64,000 nucleotides of DNA from CAUJGQ01 sp042408665 (GCA_042408665.1 JBHOQW010000252.1:1-64000), one strand, 5' to 3'; positions 16,517-24,866 are shown, counted from the stretch's first letter. Notes: generated by a model from the sequence alone, not told the origin. Numbers and translations are program-made.

Positions 16517-16924
16517 ATGGAGAGTCGCCCCTTCAACCGGTTGCTCGTGGCCGGTGGCATCGTGACCGCGGCGATCGGCGTCTACTTTGCCTCGCAGTCC
16601 TCGCACGAGATTCGATTGGACAGCGTGGCGTCGATGGTGATTATCGGTGTGGGCGCGCTGGCGGCGATCATCGGGCTTGGCAACCTGCTGCAACCGGAGG
16701 CACCGGCTCCCCCGGAGGAGGAGCTGAAACGTGAGGTGCTGCCGGCGAGCATGTTGCCGCTGGTGTACGGGGCCTTCATCGTGGGGCTGTCGCTGATCGC
16801 GGGCCTGGTCGCCGGTCACTTCCTGGGCCGGAACGCCGGCTTCCTCACCTTCATCTTCGCCTTTGTCGTCACCAATCTGCTCTTCGGGTTGCCCCTGGCC
16901 ATCGCCCGTCCGTCATACCGCTAG
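16517..16924 (+). CDS. Small conserved membrane protein at the end of the oxidase operon
   Basis: A 135-residue protein with four predicted helices, two in each half, separated by an acidic/proline-rich loop (QPEAPAPPEEELKREVL). No domain is recognised. It begins 10 nt after the SCO gene and so is probably cotranscribed. A role in oxidase assembly or as an accessory subunit is possible only by position. Confidence 0.7.
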   Translation: MESRPFNRLLVAGGIVTAAIGVYFASQSSHEIRLDSVASMVIIGVGALAAIIGLGNLLQPEAPAPPEEELKREVLPASMLPLVYGAFIVGLSLIAGLVAGHFLGRNAGFLTFIFAFVVTNLLFGLPLAIARPSYR

Positions 16925-16956
16925 GGCAGCGGTGTGACCGATCGGCGAGCGCCCGC

Positions 16957-17910
16957 CTATATGCCGCCGCCTCGCAGGAAACGGACGACCGCCGCGAGCG
17001 GCTCTGCGGCGGCCAGGCGGGCGCGGATGCTACCGGCGATGGCGCGCACCGCGCCCGGGTTGCCGGCTAGGATCGAGCCGCGCCAGCCACGCAACGTCGG
17101 CGGCAGGCCACGGCGTGCGGGCCGGGGCTCGAAGGCGTACAGCTCGGTCCACGGCCTGCCCCAGCCGCGGTGCACCAGTACCGACCCACCGGCCTCTCGC
17201 ACGATCGCCGCCCCTGCGGCCACGTCCCAGATCTTCGGTTGCCAGAACAGCCCGTACTGGAGCACACCGGCGGCGATGAGCGCCAGCTCCAGCGCCACGC
17301 TGCCCAGGGTGCGCACCTCGCCGAGCCGTGCGGGCTGCCAGCGGAGAAGGCGCAGCTCGCGCCAGTAATGGGCGGGCAAGGTGGACAGGCGGCGGCGCAC
17401 CGGCTCCGCCTCCTCGATCACCCGCACCCGCTCGCCGTTCATGGCCGCGCCGCCACCCAGTCGGGCGTGCACGGTGGCCTGCGAACCACCGGGGCCACAG
17501 GACATATAGATTGCCCCCACGACGGGCCGGCCGTACCAGAGCACTCCGATGGAGACCGCCCAGAGCGGCAACCCATTGATGAAGTTGGCGGTGCCGTCCA
17601 GCGGGTCGACCACCCACACGAACGGTGCGCCCCGAGGCGGCTCAGAGCCTTCTTCGCCAAGCACGCCGTGCTCCGGGAAGCGGGCGCGGATCTCCTCGCG
17701 CAGGAACCGCTCCACCTCGCGGTCCGCCTCCGTGACCGGGTCCTGGTGGCCAGGGCTCTTGTACTCCACGGCCAGCGCCGAACGGAAGCGCTGCCAGAGG
17801 CGCTCGCCGGCAGCCCCGGCCAGCTCGACGGCCGCCTGCTCCACTGCGACGAGTTGTGCGGGCTCCAGGGTGGTGGGCATCGCACCCACGGGTGGGCCAG
17901 ACCGGTTCAT
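16957..17910 (-). CDS. Inositol monophosphatase-family phosphatase
   Basis: A 317-residue Mg-dependent phosphatase of the IMPase/CysQ/FBPase superfamily. Metal and catalytic motifs are visible: PVTEADREVE, GEEGSE (about 85-90), DPLDGTANF (102-110) and WDVAAGAAIVREAGG. Possible substrates are inositol phosphate, PAP or histidinol phosphate, and the sequence alone does not decide. The N-terminus is uncertain: ATG 17910 lacks a clear ribosome site, and the in-frame ATG 17880 is an alternative. It lies downstream of the CoA-transferase genes on the same strand, 90 nt away. Confidence 0.88.
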   Translation of the reverse strand: MNRSGPPVGAMPTTLEPAQLVAVEQAAVELAGAAGERLWQRFRSALAVEYKSPGHQDPVTEADREVERFLREEIRARFPEHGVLGEEGSEPPRGAPFVWVVDPLDGTANFINGLPLWAVSIGVLWYGRPVVGAIYMSCGPGGSQATVHARLGGGAAMNGERVRVIEEAEPVRRRLSTLPAHYWRELRLLRWQPARLGEVRTLGSVALELALIAAGVLQYGLFWQPKIWDVAAGAAIVREAGGSVLVHRGWGRPWTELYAFEPRPARRGLPPTLRGWRGSILAGNPGAVRAIAGSIRARLAAAEPLAAVVRFLRGGGI

Positions 17911-18000
17911 ATGCCCATGGAACCACGACCAGCCGGTCTGGCGCCAGCGTTCCTGGGCGGAGGGCCTGGGCGGCGCCCTCCCGGTCTCCGACGGTCCTCC

Positions 18001-18654
18001 CTACAGGGACATCTCGGGCACGTGTGCCGGTACGTGCAGGCGTGCGGCCGTGCGGGCGAGGACCTCCTGCACGCTCGTGCCGGGCGCCAGCTCGCGCAGC
18101 ACCAGGCCCGTGGGCGTGACCTCGATCACGGCCAGGTCGGTGACGATCAGGTCCACACAGGCGGCCGCCGTGAGGGGGTAGGTGCACTCCGGCAGGATGC
18201 GCGGCTCACCGGACTTGGTGGTGTGCTCCATGGCCACGATCAGGCGGCGGGCGCCGGTGGCCAGGTCCATGGCGCCGCCGATGGAGCCGCCGCCGCGCGC
18301 GGGGACGACCCAGTTGGCGAGGTCGCCCCGTTCGGAGACCTGCAAGCCGCCGAGCACCGCCACGTCGATGTGGCCGCCGCGGATCATGGCGAAGGACTGG
18401 TCGCTGCTGAAGAACGACGCGCCGGGCAGGATCTCCACCGGCTGGCCGCCGGCGTTGATCACGTCCGAATCGAACAGAGCATCATCTTCGATGATGCGGC
18501 CGTAACCGAGGATGCCGTTTTCGGCCTGGAAGATGACCCCTGGCGGCGCAAAGTTCGCCACCAGGGTGGGCAGGCCGAACCCGAGGTTCACCACCATGCC
18601 GGGCTGCAGCTCGCGCGCAACCCGGAGGGCGATCAGCTCCCGTGTGAGCGGCAT
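18001..18654 (-). CDS. scoB: 3-oxoacid CoA-transferase subunit B
   Basis: A 217-residue beta subunit of family I CoA transferases. The catalytic glutamate lies in QAENGILGYG, and the GGAMDLA and MEHTTKSGEPRI segments are typical. It moves CoA between succinyl-CoA (or another donor) and a 3-oxoacid such as acetoacetate. ATG 18654 gives the normal family length; an upstream in-frame GTG at 18702 would add 16 unusual residues. It lies 82 nt downstream of subunit A. A thiolase at 31995-33182 could act in the same acetoacetyl-CoA route. Confidence 0.92.
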   Translation of the reverse strand: MPLTRELIALRVARELQPGMVVNLGFGLPTLVANFAPPGVIFQAENGILGYGRIIEDDALFDSDVINAGGQPVEILPGASFFSSDQSFAMIRGGHIDVAVLGGLQVSERGDLANWVVPARGGGSIGGAMDLATGARRLIVAMEHTTKSGEPRILPECTYPLTAAACVDLIVTDLAVIEVTPTGLVLRELAPGTSVQEVLARTAARLHVPAHVPEMSL

Positions 18655-18736
18655 AGGGGTCTGCTCCAGGAACGAGGAGAGGGCATACGCCGGACTCCAC
18701 ACGCACGGCCGGTCGTCGATGCGGGCGCCAGCCCGT

Positions 18737-19429
18737 TCACGGCCACCAGCGGATGGGCACCGGGTCGCAGCGGACGATGCGGTCCACGTAGATGCCGGGG
18801 GTGACCACCTGCTCTGGGTCCAGCTCCCCCACCTCGACGATCTCCTCCACCTCCACGATCACCAACCGCGCGGCGGTGGCCATGGGGACGTTGAAGTTGC
18901 GCCCGGCGGCGTGATAGACGAGGTTGCCGAACCGGTCCGCCACGCGCGCCTTGAGCAGGGCCACGTCGGCGGTGAGGGCGTACTCCAGCAGGCAGGGGCG
19001 GCCGTTGAAGACGCGCACCTCCTTGCCCTCGGCCACCACGGTGCCGGCACCCGTAGGGGTGTAGAAGGCGGGGATGCCGGCGCCGCCGGCGCGGATGCGC
19101 TCGGCCAGCGTGCCTTGCGGCACCAGCTCCAGCTCCACCTCCCCCCGCCGCCACTGCCGCTCGAACTCGCTTTGCCGGCCGCCGGATGCACGGATGGCGA
19201 AGGAGGCGATCATCTTCTTGAGCTGCCGGTTCACACACAGCGAATCGAGCTCATCGCCCAGGCCGATATTGTTGGCGATACCGGTGATGTCGCGTACCCC
19301 CTTGTGCACCAGCGCCCGAATCAGGTTCGTAGGCGAACCAGCCGAGGCAAAGCCGCCGAACATGATCGTGGCGCCGTCGGGGATATCGGCAACCGCCTCG
19401 TCCGGCGTGGCCACGACTTTGTCGCGCAC
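18737..19429 (-). CDS. scoA: 3-oxoacid CoA-transferase subunit A
   Basis: A 230-residue alpha subunit. The CoA-binding motif GGFASAGSP is near residues 25-33, and typical segments NNIGLGDELD and TPTGAGTVVAEGKE follow. It starts with GTG 19429, preceded by AGGAG at 9 nt. A promoter fits immediately upstream (19468-19497). It is likely the first gene of scoA-scoB-IMPase. Confidence 0.92.
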   Translation of the reverse strand: MRDKVVATPDEAVADIPDGATIMFGGFASAGSPTNLIRALVHKGVRDITGIANNIGLGDELDSLCVNRQLKKMIASFAIRASGGRQSEFERQWRRGEVELELVPQGTLAERIRAGGAGIPAFYTPTGAGTVVAEGKEVRVFNGRPCLLEYALTADVALLKARVADRFGNLVYHAAGRNFNVPMATAARLVIVEVEEIVEVGELDPEQVVTPGIYVDRIVRCDPVPIRWWP

Positions 19430-19467
19430 GCGGGCTGACTCCTATATTTGGGGTGGGATGCCGTGCG

Positions 19468-19497
19468 ATCATAGGAATGGTGCGTGGAACCGGTCAA
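19468..19497 (-). promoter_or_regulatory. Predicted scoA promoter
   Basis: On the minus strand TTGACC (19497-19492), an 18-nt spacer and TATGAT (19473-19468). The predicted start near 19461 leaves about 30 nt before the GTG. Confidence 0.55.
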
Positions 19498-19589
19498 GGG
19501 CAGGCCGCCCGTCGACTGCCCGGCTCGGATGCCCCGACCTGGATCATCGCTATACCGGCCCGAGCGGCCTGCTGGAGACGACCACCGAC

Positions 19590-20762
19590 ATGCAGTCTCG
19601 TAACCTTTTCCCGGTGGATCTACCGGTCCCAACCCTTCTCGAAGCCGCCCCCGACGCGATGATCATCACGGACCACGACGGCCGCATCCTGCTGCTCAAC
19701 CGGCAGGCCGAAGTACTGTTCGGTTATGACCGCCACGAGCTTATCGGACAGCCGGTTGAGGTGCTGATCCCGGAGCGATATCGCGGCCCCCACCTCGCTC
19801 ATCGCGCGATGTACGCGGCCGCTCCGCGCACCCGCCCGATGGGTGCTGACCTGGAGCTGTACGGGTTGCGCAAGGACGGCTCGGAGTTTCCGGTAGAGGT
19901 GAGCCTTAGTCCGGTCGCGACCGACAACGGCACGGTGGTGATTGCGGCGGTGCGCGATGCCAGCGAGCGCAAGCGCGCCGAGGCGGAGCGGGAAGAGCTG
20001 TTGCGTCGTGAGCGGCTGGCGCGTGCGAAGGTGGAGGCGGCCCTACAGCTGCGGGATCAGGTACTGTCCACCGTCAGCCACGACCTTGGGCAACCGCTGG
20101 CCGCCGTACGTATCGGCGTGCGCATGCTGCGCCGGTTGGCCCAGGCCGGACAGCTCACCCCCGAGGCTATGGCCCAGGTCGAGTTGATCGAGACGGCGGC
20201 CAGGCGTATGAGCGTGATGATCGATGAGCTGCGGGACATGGCCCGGATCCAATCCGGCCGGTCGCTGGAGCTAGAGTACCAACCGACCGACCTGGTGGCA
20301 TTGGCGCGCCGTGAGGTGGGGCTTTGGCAGCAAATGACGGCGCACCACCGCATCACGGTCGATACCGACCTGACCGAGCTGGTGGGCGAGTGGGACGAGC
20401 GCCGTCTGGAGCGTGTGCTGTCCAACCTGCTCGACAACGCGATCAAGTACAGCCCGGAGGGCGGAGACATCGTCGTCACGGTGCGGCGGATCCCCCCGGA
20501 CGGCTCAGCGTGCTCGTGGGCAGAGCTGACGGTGACCGATCAGGGCTTGGGCATTCCCGCCGACGATCTGCCCCACATCTTCGACCGCTTTCATCGGGCA
20601 CGCAACGTCGTCGGTCGGGTGGCGGGCACCGGCTTGGGGCTGGTGGCAGCTAAGCAGATCGTGGAGCAGCACGGCGGCCAGATCACCGTCACCAGCCGGG
20701 AAGCGCAGGGGACCACGGTTACCGTTCGCCTGCCGATCACCGTTGAGACGGTGGACAATTGA
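19590..20762 (+). CDS. PAS-domain sensor histidine kinase
   Basis: A 390-residue soluble kinase. A PAS domain (about 13-125) is followed by a coiled linker, an HisKA domain with phospho-acceptor His164 (STVSHDLGQPL), and an HATPase domain (NLLDNAIKYSPEGG, DQGLGIP, GTGLGLVAAKQIVEQHGG). There are no membrane helices, so it senses something cytoplasmic. No response regulator lies next to it; candidates in the window are at 5453 and 44347, without direct evidence. ATG 19590 has GGAG 11 nt upstream. Confidence 0.92.
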   Translation: MQSRNLFPVDLPVPTLLEAAPDAMIITDHDGRILLLNRQAEVLFGYDRHELIGQPVEVLIPERYRGPHLAHRAMYAAAPRTRPMGADLELYGLRKDGSEFPVEVSLSPVATDNGTVVIAAVRDASERKRAEAEREELLRRERLARAKVEAALQLRDQVLSTVSHDLGQPLAAVRIGVRMLRRLAQAGQLTPEAMAQVELIETAARRMSVMIDELRDMARIQSGRSLELEYQPTDLVALARREVGLWQQMTAHHRITVDTDLTELVGEWDERRLERVLSNLLDNAIKYSPEGGDIVVTVRRIPPDGSACSWAELTVTDQGLGIPADDLPHIFDRFHRARNVVGRVAGTGLGLVAAKQIVEQHGGQITVTSREAQGTTVTVRLPITVETVDN

Positions 20763-20953
20763 CGGCACCACGGTCGCGCTCATGGGTTGCTATCGCGTGC
20801 GAGCGCCGTGCCGGGCAAGCCACGCGATCCGTCTGGCTCTACCGCTATCGGCGTTGTCCCGGTACTATCTCCCTCAACCGCTTCTGCCGCTGTGGAGGTT
20901 CTCGCTGCGCCGAACAGGGGCCTATCACCCATCAATACATCAGGAGATGCGAC

Positions 20954-21190
20954 ATGGCCACCAGCCCAGCGCTGCCGCCTGCCACACCGGATGAGGCGCG
21001 TCGCCGGTTTGTCCAAGCACTGCACACGCTGGCAGATCACACCCGCCGCATGGCAGCCGAGCCACCTGACAGCATCGCTGAGGCGGCCGATATGCTCCGG
21101 GAGGTGGCTGAGGATGTCCATGGCCTGGCGTTTGTCCTGGCCGACTGGGTGCGCCTGGTGGCACCGAGCGAGGGGACGAACGGGCGCTAA
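20954..21190 (+). CDS. Small helical protein downstream of the histidine kinase, unknown function
   Basis: A 78-residue protein with an excellent ribosome site (AGGAG 7 nt before ATG 20954). It is predicted mostly alpha-helical, with two amphipathic stretches (ARRRFVQALHTLADHTRRMA and SIAEAADMLREVAEDVHGL). No domain is recognised. It follows the kinase by 191 nt on the same strand, so a partner role is possible but unproven. Confidence 0.55.
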   Translation: MATSPALPPATPDEARRRFVQALHTLADHTRRMAAEPPDSIAEAADMLREVAEDVHGLAFVLADWVRLVAPSEGTNGR

Positions 21191-21292
21191 GCAGGGTGCC
21201 GCTTCGGACCGCTGCCGACCACGGTACCGACAGGCGTGGCCGGACAGGGCGGGCCGCCATATGCGATTGGGCTGGACCCCGTCGGCCCCGGC

Positions 21293-21355
21293 CCCCCGGC
21301 TTCGCACCCCGGCATTGCCGGGGCGCACGGGGGCTCCCCCGTGCAAAGCCGGGGG
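21293..21355. repeat. Nested palindrome able to form a three-way junction
   Basis: An outer 10-bp stem (CCCCCGGCTT at 21293-21302 with AAGCCGGGGG at 21346-21355) encloses two perfect hairpins: CCCCGGC-ATT-GCCGGGG (21307-21323) and GCACGGGGG-CT-CCCCCGTGC (21325-21344). All three helices are perfect. It could be an RNA element, a terminator for the gene on the left, or a cruciform/REP-type repeat; no copy was noticed elsewhere in the window. Confidence 0.75.
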
Positions 21356-21387
21356 AAGGGGAACCCCGTGCGTCCCTCAGGCTGCAG

Positions 21388-21414
21388 CCGGTCCCCCGGC
21401 CCGGCCGGGACCGG
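21388..21414. repeat. GC-rich hairpin
   Basis: An 8-bp perfect inverted repeat, CCGGTCCC (21388-21395) with GGGACCGG (21407-21414) and an 11-nt GC-only loop. It lies 33 bp past the three-arm element, which it may accompany. Confidence 0.55.
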
Positions 21415-21512
21415 GCCGCCCCGGGGTGCTGTGGGAGTTCCGGCCGAAGCCGTGGGTTCCTTCGGCTAAAGCTGGAGGGGCGGATCTCTGTGCGGCTGAG
21501 CGGCGGTTCAGG

Positions 21513-21587
21513 TGGAGCGGGAGATGGGATTCGAACCCACGACCTGCTGCTTGGGAAGCAGCCACTCTGCCACTGAGTTACTCCCGC
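21513..21587 (-). tRNA. tRNA-Gly (anticodon CCC), CCA encoded
   Basis: Read on the minus strand. A 7-bp acceptor GCGGGAG/CTCCCGC, a D arm, an anticodon stem GCTGC/GCAGC with loop TTCCCAA (anticodon CCC), a T arm with GGTTCGAATCC, U73 and an encoded CCA at 21515-21513. U73 and the acceptor sequence fit glycine. It decodes GGG. A promoter lies directly upstream. Confidence 0.95.
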
Positions 21588-21600
21588 CGGTACCACACAT

Positions 21601-21628
21601 ATTATAGCATCTCTCCATCCCGCGGCAA
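21601..21628 (-). promoter_or_regulatory. tRNA-Gly promoter
   Basis: TTGCCG (21628-21623), a 16-nt spacer and a consensus TATAAT (21606-21601) with extended TGc. The -10 ends 14 nt before the tRNA 5' end. Confidence 0.7.
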
Positions 21629-21771
21629 CGCCCCACCGGTCCCGCCGCGCGCCGCGTGTGCCGGATAACCGGCGCGGCCGCTCAGGGCCGGCCATGGGCA
21701 GACCGGGATCCTGGCGGCGTGATCGTCGGTCAGTCGCCGGCGACCGAGGGACATGGCAAACCCCTGCTGAG

Positions 21772-22188
21772 TCACGCAGGCGGCATCCCATCGGCACCGG
21801 CTAACCGGCCGCGTCGCTCCGGTGGCCAGTACCGGTACCAGACACGGCCCAGCACCGCGCGCCTCGGTACTGGACCGAAGTGGCGGCTGTCGGTGCTGCG
21901 CGTGCGGTTGTCCCCCAGCAACACCAGGTCGCCGTTGCCGTCCACAGCCGCCACCCGCTTCACGGTGAGGCCGCCCGGCACGGCGCTGACACGGGCCAGC
22001 ACCACGTCGCCGGGGCGAGGCCGCCGCCGCAGGTAGGCGAGTTGGCTGACCAGGACACGGTCGCCGTCCCGAAGGCAGGGCTCCATGCTTGGTCCGGTGA
22101 TCCGCACCCGTTGGACCAGGCGGCTCAGGATCAGGATCACAGCGGCGCCGGTGACCGTGCCGAGCAGCGGCCACGGTGCGCGTGGCAC
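21772..22188 (-). CDS. sodX: Nickel superoxide dismutase maturation protease (S26 family)
   Basis: A 138-residue signal-peptidase-like protein with one N-terminal membrane helix (about 8-25). The catalytic dyad is Ser34 (GPSMEP) and Lys77 (LTVKRV), with the GDN...DSRxFGPV box. Its length and placement divergent from the Ni-SOD gene identify it as the protease that removes the Ni-SOD propeptide, exposing the His/Cys nickel hook. General signal peptidases are usually longer. The two genes share a 110-bp intergenic region. Confidence 0.85.
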   Translation of the reverse strand: MPRAPWPLLGTVTGAAVILILSRLVQRVRITGPSMEPCLRDGDRVLVSQLAYLRRRPRPGDVVLARVSAVPGGLTVKRVAAVDGNGDLVLLGDNRTRSTDSRHFGPVPRRAVLGRVWYRYWPPERRGRLAGADGMPPA

Positions 22189-22212
22189 TCCCTCTACTCC
22201 TTCTGCAAGGGT

Positions 22213-22239
22213 TTGCTGTTGGAACTCGCGATCTATACT
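22213..22239 (+). promoter_or_regulatory. Possible sodN promoter
   Basis: A good -10 TATACT (22234-22239) lies 60 nt before sodN, with a poor -35 TTGCTG (22213-22218) at 15 nt. A metal-responsive operator could overlap, but no clear dyad was recognised. Confidence 0.3.
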
Positions 22240-22298
22240 CTACGGGGACTGCCTAGGCGGAGCCCAACATCACCAAGAGCGCAGGAGGCAAGACGTCC

Positions 22299-22820
22299 AT
22301 GAAGCTCGTCGATCGCGCGATTAGCCTGCTGGACCGCGTGAGCCCGCCGCGCAGCGCGCGCGCCCACTGCGACATCCCGTGCGGCATCTACGACCCCCAC
22401 GCCGCGCAGGTCGCCGCCCTCACCGTGATCCGCATGGTCCAGCTCATCGAGGCGCTGCCCAGGCCAGCAGACGGTGCGAGCAAGGCGGAATGGGACCTCT
22501 ACAACGCCCAGATCGCCCGCTACACCATGGTCAAGGAGGAGCACGCCAAGCTCTGCGAGCACGAGCTCGTGATCCTGTGGACCGATTACTTCAAGCCGGA
22601 GCACCTTGAGAAGTACCCAAACCTGCATGACCTTTTCTGGAAGGCCACCAAACTGACCTCCACCGTTAAGCAAACCATCAATATGGAGGCCTCCCAGCAG
22701 TTGCTCGCCGCCTGCCAGGAGATCGCCGAGATCTTCTGGGACTCTAAGGGGGTCAAGACCCGCCGCCAGCCCACGAACCAGACCGCCGGTGGCGAGTTCG
22801 TCTACCCCGTTGCCGGCTGA
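22299..22820 (+). CDS. sodN: Nickel superoxide dismutase
   Basis: A 173-residue precursor of the Ni-SOD family, disproportionating superoxide. The nickel hook HCDIPCGIYDP starts at His23. The mature protein would begin there (His1, Cys2, Cys6 in mature numbering) after removal of a 22-residue propeptide by the SodX protease encoded divergently. The rest is a four-helix bundle with KEEHAKLCEHELVILWTDYFKPEH. AGGAGG lies upstream of ATG 22299. The propeptide has no signal-peptide character, so the enzyme is cytoplasmic. Confidence 0.97.
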   Translation: MKLVDRAISLLDRVSPPRSARAHCDIPCGIYDPHAAQVAALTVIRMVQLIEALPRPADGASKAEWDLYNAQIARYTMVKEEHAKLCEHELVILWTDYFKPEHLEKYPNLHDLFWKATKLTSTVKQTINMEASQQLLAACQEIAEIFWDSKGVKTRRQPTNQTAGGEFVYPVAG

Positions 22821-22845
22821 TCCCGCCAGCCGGCGTCCACGCCGA

Positions 22846-22877
22846 CGCGGGCGGTCGCCTCCGGCAGGCCGCCCGCG
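22846..22877. terminator. GC hairpin between convergent genes
   Basis: A perfect 9-bp stem, CGCGGGCGG (22846-22854) with CCGCCCGCG (22869-22877), 25 nt after sodN and before the converging 22922 gene. There is no T tract. Confidence 0.5.
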
Positions 22878-22921
22878 CGGTCCCCTCTCGGTGCGGAGCC
22901 CAATGACCGCCCGATGGACCG

Positions 22922-23347
22922 CTACAGCTCGGAATCGCGCGCGATACGCCGATATGGGCGACGCACGGTCACCCGGCTCAGCCCGCCCTCCTGCGATGGC
23001 GCGGCAGGCGGCAGCTCGCGGCCGGCGCGTGGGATGCGCAGCGTGGCCGGCACCTCTTCCTCACTGACCAGGCGCGCGAACTGCTCCATCGGCAGCGCCG
23101 GGTGGATCTCGTAATTGACGTTGCCCCGCGCCGCCTCGCGGATCAGCACCCGTGCCACGGTCTCGATATCGGGCGCTTCCAACAAGACGAGATAGTCGTA
23201 CGGGCCGAGCAACGCGTAGCTGGCCAGGACGCGAGCGCCGGCGTCCTCCGCGCGCGCAACGGCTTTCTTGTGTCGTTCGGCCAGCCCGTCCAGCGTGCGC
23301 CGCTTGCCCGACTCGGTGGCCCGTCCCAGTGCAACGAAGATCGGCAT
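22922..23347 (-). CDS. GYD-domain protein
   Basis: A 141-residue protein of the GYD family of uncharacterised ferredoxin-like-fold proteins. The family pattern is visible in RTLDGLAERHKKAVARAEDAGARVLASYALLGPYD-to-YLVLLEAPD, where the GPYDYLVLLEAPD strand is the signature, followed by a helix AARVLIREAARGNVNYEIHPAL. The C-terminal 35 residues are basic and unrelated to the domain. ATG 23347 has GGAGG 7 nt upstream. Function unknown. Confidence 0.75.
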   Translation of the reverse strand: MPIFVALGRATESGKRRTLDGLAERHKKAVARAEDAGARVLASYALLGPYDYLVLLEAPDIETVARVLIREAARGNVNYEIHPALPMEQFARLVSEEEVPATLRIPRAGRELPPAAPSQEGGLSRVTVRRPYRRIARDSEL

Positions 23348-23361
23348 CGTGTATCCTCCCG

Positions 23362-24255
23362 CTACGGCGCTCGCAGCCCGGCCGGCCGAGATGGGGCCGT
23401 GCCTCCCGCCGCGTCCTGCCCGCGTCCGTGCCGCCGCAGAAGCGCGCCCGCCGCGGCCAGCACGGTTCCCGCCAACGCCGCGATCAACCCGGTACCGAGC
23501 ACCGTCATCGCCACATCGTGCACGACGCGGTCGATCACCGCTTCCGTCACATCGTTGGTCCCGGACAGGAGCAGCGCCACGCCGGCCCACACACCGGCCG
23601 TCAGCAGGACGGCAAAGATCGCCCCTGCCGCCACGGCGCTGCCCACCGCTACCGCCATGCGCCAAGGCCCCGCCACCACCGCCAGCGCTACCGCCAGGAC
23701 GGTCGCCACGGCCAGCGCCGCCGTCCGCCACCATACCAGCCGTCTATGGCTCGGGGCGGAGAGCAGGTTCAGGGTGTGGTCCAGGAGCCAGACGCGGGTG
23801 AGCGGTGTAGCCGAAGAGCCGGCGCCCGCAGTGCCGCGGAACGCCACGCTGCCGGACCGATACACGGCCCGCGTCATGGCGGCCACGACCGCGCCGCGCA
23901 GGTGGTCACCGCCGGCCTGCGCCGCCTCGGCCGGCACCTCGACGGTGAGCGGCAGCCCCGGCACCGGCACCGGCCCGGCATCCGCCGCCGCGGCACGGAC
24001 GGCCTCACCGTGCACCCGCAAGGCCTGGTCGAGGTCGGTGAGGGCGGGCAGCGTGGCCGCCAGGGTACGCACTGCCGCGCCGCGCCCCGTGATGATGGCC
24101 AGCCCGTGCAGCGTCACCAGGCCGGCTGTGACCAGCACCAGCAGCACCCCGAGCAGCGGTGCACGGGCGCTTCCCGCCGGGACAGGCCGGCGGGACATCC
24201 ACACCACCACCGGATCGCGACCGGGGCCGACGCCCTGCGCGGGAGGCTGGCGCAC
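23362..24255 (-). CDS. Multi-helix membrane protein of unknown function
   Basis: A 297-residue protein. One helix near residues 33-55 is followed by an extracytoplasmic region of about 115 residues (TLPALTDLDQALRVHGEAV onward). Three further helices lie at roughly 175-195, 198-225 and 250-275. No family is recognised. GTG 24255 has GGAG about 10 nt upstream and is 41 nt after the RDD gene; ATG 24198 is an alternative that still leaves the first helix intact. It is probably cotranscribed with the RDD-family gene. Confidence 0.6.
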   Translation of the reverse strand: MRQPPAQGVGPGRDPVVVWMSRRPVPAGSARAPLLGVLLVLVTAGLVTLHGLAIITGRGAAVRTLAATLPALTDLDQALRVHGEAVRAAAADAGPVPVPGLPLTVEVPAEAAQAGGDHLRGAVVAAMTRAVYRSGSVAFRGTAGAGSSATPLTRVWLLDHTLNLLSAPSHRRLVWWRTAALAVATVLAVALAVVAGPWRMAVAVGSAVAAGAIFAVLLTAGVWAGVALLLSGTNDVTEAVIDRVVHDVAMTVLGTGLIAALAGTVLAAAGALLRRHGRGQDAAGGTAPSRPAGLRAP

Positions 24256-24296
24256 AGCGGCCCGCTCCTTTCCCTACCCCGATATCGGCCCGCGTG

Positions 24297-24866
24297 CTAT
24301 TCCGCGATCACCCACGTGCCAGCCAGACGGTCATGCAGGGCACGGCGCTCCCGGTCCTTGAGCAGCAGGGCGACGCTCACCACGGGCAGCACCAGTGCCG
24401 CCGCCGGCGTCAGCAGCAGGGGCAGCGGCAGTTCCCGTGACCGGAGCCACCACGCGGCCGCCCCACCCAGCGGTGCGAGCACCAGCGCCAGGTTCTCCGC
24501 CGTGTAGACCACCAGCCGTACCAGGGCTCGGCCCAGCCCGGGCGCGGCGCCGCCACGACTGACGACCCGCAGGTTCATCGCCAGCTTGCCGATGCTTTGC
24601 CCGTGCCACGACCAGCCGACCAGCGTCACCAGCGTCCAGACCGGCACGACCATGCCCGCGACCAGCAGCGCCGCGTAGAGCGCCCGGTCCGGAGGATCGG
24701 TGCGGCCCATGTCGCTCGCTACCAGCAGCAGCAGGCCGGCGGCCGAGATGAACACGCACGCGAGAATGAACGTCACCAGCCAGTCCAACAGGTAGGCTGC
24801 CAGGCGACTCCCCAGCGGGGCCGGCGCAGCGGCCGGGGCGGTGGAAGGGCGGTCGACGACGGTCAC
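24297..24866 (-). CDS. RDD-family membrane protein
   Basis: A 189-residue RDD-domain protein. The Arg and Asp of the first helix (GSRLAAYLLDWLVTF), the QSIGKLAMNLRVV loop and the terminal Asp in DRLAGTWVI are in place. About four helices are predicted. RDD proteins are membrane proteins of mixed or unknown role; some are linked to Na+/H+ exchange. A -10-like TATAAT lies 49 nt upstream. Confidence 0.82.
   Translation of the reverse strand: MTVVDRPSTAPAAAPAPLGSRLAAYLLDWLVTFILACVFISAAGLLLLVASDMGRTDPPDRALYAALLVAGMVVPVWTLVTLVGWSWHGQSIGKLAMNLRVVSRGGAAPGLGRALVRLVVYTAENLALVLAPLGGAAAWWLRSRELPLPLLLTPAAALVLPVVSVALLLKDRERRALHDRLAGTWVIAE

Larger units (their letters stand above)
21191..21512. other. Palindrome-rich intergenic spacer
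   Basis: A 322-bp non-coding gap between the 78-codon gene and tRNA-Gly. It contains a nested three-arm palindrome (21293-21355) and a further GC hairpin (21388-21414). No reading frame has a ribosome site or plausible composition. Confidence 0.6.
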
